A stretch of DNA of 64,000 nucleotides, from NCBI GenBank assembly GCA_946902875.1, contig OX336349.1:11679891-11743890 (forward strand), written 5' to 3'. Source of the DNA: Nematopogon swammerdamellus. Taxonomy: Eukaryota > Arthropoda > Insecta > Lepidoptera > Adelidae. Numbering within the stretch: position 1 is the first letter of the stretch; every line of letters starts with the position of its first letter. A program made the position numbers and the translations under genes. This document shows, piece by piece, positions 52,723 through 61,700 of the stretch. The notes below the pieces were generated by a model. The model made no database searches and had not been told where the DNA came from. It saw nothing but the letters and a program-made list of their open reading frames with translations.

Positions 52723-53607
52723 AAAAATTAATAGAAATATTCATATTCAGTGAGAAATACCACAAGTATCGAGACTATTCCTTCCACAAAAGGCTCCTAG
52801 AAGGTTATCAGCAGCGGGAGCGCGCAGCTGGGACGATGCACTGGTGTGGAAGAAAATAAATTGTATCGCCCAACAAAAGGCGACCGGGACGTATTGGTAA
52901 CGCAACGGCCTGGTAAAACGATTATCTGCCGGTCTTCCTGTGAAGGAATCTTGTTATAAATTGATAGGTAATTTAAGGAATTGACGTCAGAGCTTAGTAC
53001 GATGGCGAATTAAGCAGCATGGTGTCCTGTACGAGTGCAGGAGTTAACTTGTGTAATAATAGGCACATGTAGTAAATACAATTACCGGTAATAGGGTAAT
53101 AGTAAAATTGTAGGTATACCTACTTAATAAAATTCTTCGTTTTTCATGAAGAATTCAATGAAGCTTAAGTAAAATGAAGTATTTTGTCTTGCGTTATTAA
53201 CAACTCGCACCTCCAATTAAATACTGTTAGATATAACTATGAAATTTCGGTAAAACGACTTCTCAACACTGTCATACTCAAAAACTTTTCACTTTTTAAT
53301 AGAATACTGTCGTAAGTCGTGCATCGAAATTTACACACTTAACTACACCACATTTTTTTCATGTTCATTAGGAAAATAATTTTAATGTATGTACCAACAG
53401 CCACATTTTTAAATTTAACATATTGTGTAAAATAAAGTTTTCACATTTATCGGACACATTTTGACAAATGACAATACCTACAATAATAACTTCCCAAATG
53501 TCACAAGTGTACAAAAAACAGCCCAAGAATAGGTTTTAACCAATATTATAATCTATTACATCATATTTGAAATTGTGAGCATTCAAAAATGTTCGCCATA
53601 GTAACCG
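52723..53607. other. Unassigned intergenic stretch
   Basis: No gene seen; A+T-rich from 53050 on. Confidence 0.35.
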
Positions 53608-53690
53608 TGTACCGTGTGGGGCCGGTACTTTAAAAGAATAGCCCCACTGCATCTCTCCCCGTGCATGTCGTAAAAGGCGACTAAGGGATA
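53608..53690 (+). mobile_element. Family A head joined directly to SINE B
   Basis: ACCGTGTGGGGCCGGTACTT to GTAAAAGGCGACTAAGGGAT ends abruptly and is followed without a gap by SINE B body. Confidence 0.75.
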
Positions 53691-53950
53691 TGACTCCCTT
53701 CTTATATTACTAGGTGGTAGGGTTTAACCCACCCGGGTTGGTACCACCGCACTGAATGAAAGGTCGGTCGAAACGTCTATGTAAATAGTTTGTGTTTTCC
53801 GTCCAGTTCAGTGTAGCCGGCACGACCGAAGGGAAGCACTGACGTGGCACCAAGTTCACCCGGTGTTATGGGCTGACATTACGGATGTTGTAGGTAATGT
53901 AGCCAACCGTATCAGTTTCAATAAAAAAAAAAAAAAAAAAAAAAAAAACA
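53691..53950 (+). mobile_element. SINE B body with long A-tail
   Basis: CCCGGGTTGGTACCACCGCA, GTAGCCGGCACGACCGAAGG and GATGTTGTAGGTAATGTAGC lead into about 25 A residues. The long tail suggests relatively recent insertion. Confidence 0.82.
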
Positions 53951-54125
53951 ACAAAAATAACTTCATTTTTTTTTTCTGAAATTATAGGTAGGTTCTTCCC
54001 AAAGGAACTCTTTGTGTAACTTGTATAAATTGAACACAAAAAAATATTTATTAAAAAAAACCACGGTATCGCGATTATCACAGACCTTACTAATTCAGAC
54101 ATCTGATAATATTGAATTTTTTTTT

Positions 54126-54531
54126 TATGTAATCCGGTATGGGTGGCTTAGTTGGAGGGGCCGAAGCGCATGCTCCGACCAGCCAATATCACCTCCGAGA
54201 AGGTAGGTGCCATACCGGAGACTTCCCTGGATTGCTGGCTATACTGGACTAGAGGAGAACACAACCGAGGCTGCTATGCGGCCATCTTACATCCAGTACG
54301 CTGGTACCAACCCTACAATTTGAAGTCGGCTACAATTTGAGCCTACTACCTAGTAAGGGGCAAGGGAAGGGACCTACAGTTTTACACCGGTTCCGAACGG
54401 TGAAGCAGCAGGTGTAGGTGTGCACATACATTTTTTTGTCAGAAAAAACTCATTGGTACACGCCGACGGGATTCGAACCGCGGACTTCTCGCATGAGAAG
54501 CCAATGCCCAAACCACTCGGCCACCCGCCGC
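54126..54531 (-). mobile_element. SINE C, full-length tRNA-derived copy 4
   Basis: On the minus strand it starts CGGCGGGTGGCCGAGTGGTT (box A TGGCCGAGTGG) and has GGTTCGAATCC as box B. The body is near identical to copy 2. Confidence 0.87.
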
Positions 54532-54814
54532 TTATACCCGAATTGGGGGGTGCGACAACGTGCATCTATAGGTGCAACCTACATACTGTGAGTTACACTC
54601 ACAAGCAGTTAAATACTTACATTACATACAACAACAAAAAACGTTTTGAGTCAACAAAATTTTTTCTGCTTTCTTCTCTTCTCAGCGTAAATGGCATGAT
54701 ATAAATATAAATAGGTAGCAGAAATAAATGGATAGGCAGGATTTACTTTTATAAAAGTACTTATTTACACGAAAATGTAAAAAAAAATTTTGGTAATACA
54801 TACATACCTACAAA

Positions 54815-55055
54815 TCACACAGGCTGAATCCTGACAATCGGGGTAAGTAGAGTAATCGGTGTTGTGCTGCAAAAACTCTGGTAAATTACAGCACAACACC
54901 GACCACCACGTTTCGCAAAGTATTGGAACAAGATTCAATCGATCAAGCAGCAAGTAAGGTACGAAGACCCACCTGCTGCATTACTCGGTGGAAGTGCCGT
55001 GCCAAGATGAGAGGTGGCGAGCCTGTCGCCCTTTAGCACGGCATCTTGTCCTTAA
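54815..55055 (-). mobile_element. Repeat family A, reverse copy
   Basis: The reverse complement of the family: CTGACAATCGGGGTAAGTAG, GACCCACCTGCTGCATTACT, CGCCCTTTAGCACGGCATCT. Confidence 0.8.
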
Positions 55056-55478
55056 TTTTGGTAATCTCAAAAAAAAACTTTGATTATTTCAATTTGTGGT
55101 CGTCATGTAAGTTTTATCCAGCCCAGCTACTATCTTGTAGTTGAATAAAGGTGTGGTTGTATCAATATATATATTGGTAATCTGTTATATTATCAGTCAG
55201 GCAATAGACAGCGCAGGGGTCAACAATCCATCTCAGCCAGCAGCCGCCGCCGCCCCCGCCGGCCGTCTCTTCTGTCTCGCTCGTCACTCGTCAGTTTTGT
55301 TTTATTCGCTGGGGCGGGCGGGCCGCGTCGGGAGGAGAGTAGGAAGGAGAGTACCTATACCTATTCATTCAATCATTCGCTTCGTTCGATCCGATCAGTC
55401 AATCAGTCAGTTCAGTTTTCATTTTATGCCGGCACGGCCGGTCGTATAATTTCATAGGCTATAGTTAAATCAATCACA
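55056..55478 (+). promoter_or_regulatory. Upstream region and likely 5' UTR of MTP
   Basis: 55200-55440 is GC-rich (CAGCAGCCGCCGCCGCCCCC) in an otherwise A+T-rich flank and ends at the MTP ATG. It is probably a CpG-rich promoter/5' UTR. No TATA box is obvious. Confidence 0.45.
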
Positions 55479-55736
55479 ATGACGTCAAAAGTGGTAGCCG
55501 TGCTAGTAAATACATTATTACTGTGCAATGGATTCGTGCTGATGTCATCGGTTCCTGCCGGGAGTTATGGGGACGTAAAATTATTCCAGTCCCCTCTCAC
55601 GTACTCTGTAGACTCCACTATCCTGCTCAACGATGTCTCGAGCAGCGACAAGGACGTCGGTTATAAGGTCAAGTCCACACTATCTGTGGACCCGATCTGG
55701 AGCGATTCGGCAACACACTTCCTGCTAAAATTTGAG
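55479..55736 (+). CDS. Mttp: MTP exon 1
   Basis: Signal peptide plus the start of the N-terminal beta-barrel (DVGYKVKSTLSVDPIW, SATHFLLKFE). The donor is GTTGGT, again with T at +3. 86 codons. Confidence 0.9.
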
Positions 55737-58700
55737 GTTGGTGTTTGTCCGGCTTAAAAAGTTTGAGAAAGTTACTGTCAGTCACGTGATATTGTTGCTG
55801 TCAAAGTCAAAATTTTGTTTTACTTTTTGTTTTGTTGACGTTTGATTGACGTGCTAATACAATATTTTATTTATCTGTGGCAAGTATTCTGTGCTATAAA
55901 TTGCTCCAAAAGTGCTGAAATAACATTTATTTTACTTTTATTGGCTTATCCCCCGCATAACCACATATCGTAAATTGAACCATTATTATTTCTAACAAAG
56001 TGAACAATGCCGGCTATCATAATTCGTACATTATGTAGGTACAATCGCCCAAACTGCATGTCCGATCAAAGGCTGCTCCCCACGAGGGGTTCATCGAGCA
56101 CACCTCTCTACTGGATGACTATCAAAATGCTCCATTCTTCCTGGAGTGGAAGGATGGTATCATCGGAAGAGTATACATCGACACGAAAGAAGACCCGAGC
56201 TGGATCAACTATAAAAAGGGTCTTGCAAGTGTATTTCAGGTATGTTGTTTTTGTAAAATTCTGCTTTAGCTTCATATTCCTTTCATATACCTATGTTTTT
56301 TAAAGTATTAGCTAGAATTTTTGGTTTCAGGGTAGCTTTCAGGCTTTTCTGCTGTACTATTGTTATTCTGCTGCATTCCAAAGCTACCTATAAAAATGAT
56401 GATAGACACTGACTTCCAGCCGTTTTTGTCGTGCTGCGGCACAATAAGTCGTTCTCTAGATAATCATTCCCTGAAATAGCGCTCGGCTAATATTTTCGAC
56501 GCCCGCGCAGGCCCAACGGATGCGAGTGTTCATCAAAGAATCAGAGCCCGGGCTGGCCGATCGGAACGCAATAGGTTAAATCCTGTAGTATATTTTGTAC
56601 TTAGATTTATTTGTTGCTCTATGACGATGGTCTGTGACTCTGGAGTATGCTTTTGTGATTTAGTTTCAGATCTTGGACCAGGACAATGTGGAAACCGATG
56701 TATCTGGAAAATGTGATACTTCTTACCATTCTATGTCTGCTACCACTATTAGGAAATGGAAGGTAACTAACTTAGGTTCTATTCTACTATTCAGTGTATT
56801 AGAGGGAGGGGTATTCACTGGCGATATCCCATTTGCGACTGACCAAAACCACTCTTGGGTGCGTAGAGGGATCGTCGCTACCGTTTAAAGAATAAAGAAA
56901 GCACAAAAAAAATCAAACCAGCTCGTATCAGGTTGACCAAGATGTTCGCGGCTCATCTTAGTTAGTTCATTTAATTCACGAAAAAAACTAGCGGTAGTAG
57001 GCCGACTTCTACCCACTCTAATTTTATTATCAACTTTCCATCCTATGATATTTCATAGGATGGAAAGTTGATAATAAAATTATATATATATATTTATAAC
57101 AATGTGAAAGAAACTGGATGAATCTGTTCCGATGCCTGAAAGGTTTAGAAATTATATATATAAGGTCTTTTAAAATTAGTTCATAGTACGCTAAGGGGGG
57201 GTTCTGTATCATATAGGGAGTAAAACCTATATAAATTTTTTTGGACCTTGGGTTTTTTTTTATGTATTTAAATAAAGAATAGGTGGTTGATTTTTATAGC
57301 CTAATCGATTCAGTTTCATAACAGTAACAAAAAAGTCTTTACCATTATGATGGAACACGTGTAAGTTGGTAAAAAAAATCAAATTCATTCTATTCCATAC
57401 TAATAAAACTAAAATTGTGGTTTTTCACAATTTCTGAAAGAAAGAGATCTATGTGTTGGAAGACTTTTTTGTTCCTGGCATGAAACTGAAACGATTAAGA
57501 AATAATTTTTTTTTACATTTTATACTTTAAAAAAATTTTTTTTATAAAAAAAAATTCTTTGTTCTTCAAAAGTGATCTATTTCCGATACAGAACCCCCCC
57601 CCCCCCCCTTAGCGTACTCTGAACTAATTTTGAAAGACCTATATTTGCGATAGATAAGATAGATTGATGGCTTTAGCTGCTAGTGTTGAAAATCCACGGT
57701 CAACACTTAGTGTCGTTTCAGCCTTCCAGCACTGGTGTGGCCCAGGAGTGCTGTGGCCAGTATATTTGGCTGATATGTTGGTAGTCGATGTTGCTGTTGC
57801 TTGCAGATGGCGATGATGATGCTCAGGTTAAGAAATTATAGACAACAATTTATTCACCTGCTCTACTTAATTGTTTTATCTCATATCATACAATTTATAA
57901 TTTTTATTATACATTCTAGAAAAATTGTATTCACGATGAGATCGTAACAAAAAGTACCAAGAATATACTATCAACGGTTGCAACGAGCACGAGAATCACC
58001 CGTTACGACTTCAGTGAAGACCTGACCGCTATCAAACATATTTATGCTGAAGAATTGCACGAGATGCGGTTGGGGGCGAAACAGGACGCAGGTAACAAAT
58101 TGAGGGTGTGGCAGGAGCTGAATCTTGTGGATGACAACACCATCACCAGCTCTTTGAAGGCAGAATCTTTTGAAGACGCGCTGCAAGAAATTGAGGCTAC
58201 GTTCGGCTTCATTCTTAAAGAACAGGATCTCAAGTTGATAATCGTCAATGACGACACAAAGGAAGCTAGTCACAATGTGAGTAAATTTTTATTTGTGTAT
58301 TGTTTTCTTTGGCTTTTATCCAAGAAACTCAATCTTCAAGATTCCACAACTGATATCTTGTCCAGCTAATTTATTTTACTGAATACCTGCAGGGCTATTC
58401 TATTAGCTATTCATCGGAAATGGCAATTTCTTATGAACCGTCTGACTCGTTGAAATGGGCTTCCCAATGCTTCCAGTAAAACAGAGCTGCGGCTACCTCT
58501 ATTTTTGCGATAATCGCTAATAGAGAAAGAGAATAGGAAGGGTGGGTGGAAAAATCTCCAAAATTACTTTGTTATGATCTCCACCTAAAATAATAATGCA
58601 TAATTAATTATTCACCAAATGAGGTTTACTAGATAACATCTTTTTTATTACTTCTTTTATTTTTGGGGCTTTTAACAATGATTTGTTAATATCAGCCCCA

Positions 58701-61700
58701 TAGTACTCATCTTCCCTATCACTTAGGGCCCAGAATCCCTAAAGTATAGAGAACGCTCAACAAAATCCAACAAAATTACTAAATCTCTCTCAATTGGGTT
58801 CGCCAACAGTTCTACCTATATTAAAAAACAAAGTACCGTGTGGGGCCGGTACTTAAAAAGAATATCCCCACTGGTTCTCTCCCCATGCATGTCGTAAAAG
58901 GCGACTAAGGGATAAGGACAAGATGCCGTGCTAAAGGGCGACAGGCCACCGCCACCTCTCACCTTGGCACGGTACTTCCACCGTCATGCAGCAGGTGGGT
59001 CTTCGTGCCTTACTTGCTGCTTGATCGATTTAATCTTGTTCAAATACTTTGCGAAACGTGGTGGTCGGTGTTGTGCTGTAATTGACCAGAGTTCTTGCAG
59101 CACAACACCGATTACTCTGCTTACCCCGATTTTCGGGATTCAGCGTGTGTGATATTTATGTAAAAAACAAATTGAGTCTGTCGATAAGTGATGTCTTCAA
59201 TTTCCTTCGTAACTCCACGTTCTGACCACACTCCATCAGCAAATGATACCTACATGTCATCCTCCTTGTTACACCGATCACAATTTGGAGAATCTCTCTT
59301 TTTCATCAGGAATTTAAATGTATTCAATGGAATAGATAACATCTTTGCAATGTGTAACTATGCACAATTCATAAATATCAACACGCACTCAATTTCCAAC
59401 ATATAATGTGATATCAGATAGATCGTCGGGCCACGTAGGAAGGTCATGAAGGTGATACATCCAGTCTATGTCCACATGTTTCTACTAAAATATAAGTACC
59501 TAGCCAATGTAAATTATTTGTAAAAAAATATACAATGATGAAGTTTTTATATTCGTAAACCACATTTATCTATTTCCCAATTTTTTTTTTATAGCGATCT
59601 GTCCTATTTCATCCATAGATAATCATATAACCTTTTGTTTTAAGTCTGCCTGCCTTTAATTATATATTTCTCCTTACTATTCTTCTTATCTTTCACCCCA
59701 GACTGATAATACATACTATCAAATATTGTACTTTGCTGTTGTCAAATTGATAGCGAGAAAATTGTGGATTATAAAAATGGCAAAAATATTTGGTCTTTGC
59801 AGTTGGGAGATGTTATCAAGTACAATCGGGATTTCTTGAAAGCTGACAACTTGGGTACTGCAAAGTCAGCTTCGGTCTTCATTAACATTTTGGAAGTCAT
59901 GAGGCACTCTAAGGCAGAAGAAATAGTGAAAGCCTTGAAAGGTGTTAAGAATAAGGAGATCCTGTAAGTATAAAAATTTTCGTGTGAAAATCTTGCCTAG
60001 CATAACCAATGAGCACTTATTAAAAAACATTATGAGTGTGGAAGAGGCGTCACTTAGAGATCCGTTGTGTCTGCCTACACTATCTGGAAAGAAGTGTGAT
60101 GTTATTTTATGTATGTATGTGTGTGTACACAGTGCATCTTGTTTACCACAGCCCGAGTCATTCTGGGCAATGTTCAGCGACAAAGGTCAAGCATTATTTT
60201 GTACATGAAGAAATAATAATAATTAGAAATACTTAAATTACCTACTGTTTACAAAATTGCAATTAGATGTTTATTTACGCTATCTTATTAGATAAAATCT
60301 ACTTACCTAGTTAATCTACTTAGTTGAAGCTCAGTAAGTGACTTTATGTAATTATATAATCAATTGCTAATACAATGCAAATGAAAATATGTTCGTTGCA
60401 ACAATCACTAAATTAATTGAACAGGGTAATCCTAGTAGTTTTCTTTAAAAAAAATTATGGAAAGTATATTTTCGAGATATAATTTCTGTAAATTAGCTCT
60501 TTTGTCTAATATAAAGTAGGTTGTTGTTGTTGTTGTTTTCTGCCTCTTGTGTTGGGGGGGGGATTTTGATTTGAAAATATTTTTTGTGGTTTTTAATAAG
60601 GTACCTATTCATACATGTTAAAACTGTTAAAAGTTACTAACTGTATCACTACCAGGAAATATTTTTCAAATCCCAGAATTTCCGAAAGAGGTGGTTTTAA
60701 TCACTTCATGTTATGTCTTCTCGATAACTTTATGCCTATCCCGATCCCTGGTAATAATGCTCTAACCAACCATTTTCATTCTATATCCAGTTTTTTTACC
60801 CCTGTTTCAGGCAACAACTGTGCGACATAGTGGGTTATACTCAGACATATGCGGCCCACCAGGCAGCCAAGTCATTCCTGAACTTTGACAGCGAATACGA
60901 TAAGGATAACATTGAGAGATACCTGTGGGCACTCTCTATCGGACCCAGGCCACATGTAAGTTTAGCTGTATTCCTCATATTACTTTTATGAAGAAAATGT
61001 TGTTGAACTCACTCAAAAACTAAATAATGATATTTGGCTATAATAGTTGAATGAAAATCGGTTGAAAAAGTTCATGAAATATAGTGCATGTTTGAAGCGC
61101 TGGCATGTCATCGACCTCCATAATTCCGACAAGAAAAAGATGTAATCTGCTAACATCACAGATGTCTATTAACTCTTAAGGTGCGGCGCCGGACACAATT
61201 TGTCATACGAATTGATTGCTACGACACGCCGGCGATGCGCGGCATCGCCGCTCCCGCGGTTTACTCCATACAATTTCATACAAAGAATGTTTTGACGCGC
61301 CGCTCCGCTGTATGCAGCGAGAGTGCAGTCTAATCTTTAAAACTCTCAAATAATGATTTATGTACACTTTCAGGAGAAAGTGATTCTGGATGTGCTGAAG
61401 ATGTCGGACGATGGTAAACTGTCCCAACAGATTTCAGAGACTTTGCTCTTCACTGCAAGCGCTATGACTTACAATTTTGTTGAGAGCAGAGGCGACATCA
61501 GCAGTGACTTGGTGAGTTTGTAATGTTGTGTAGGTACTTACCTATTTACATACATACTCATTCCTACTCATTCATATACAGGGTGTCCAGGGTCTGTTCG
61601 GGAATATCGAAATGAGCTATTGTATATCATCTAATAAACACATTAAAAAAAAGAAAAATGGTCATATCCATACTAGTTTTCGAGATATGAATTTTCAAAG

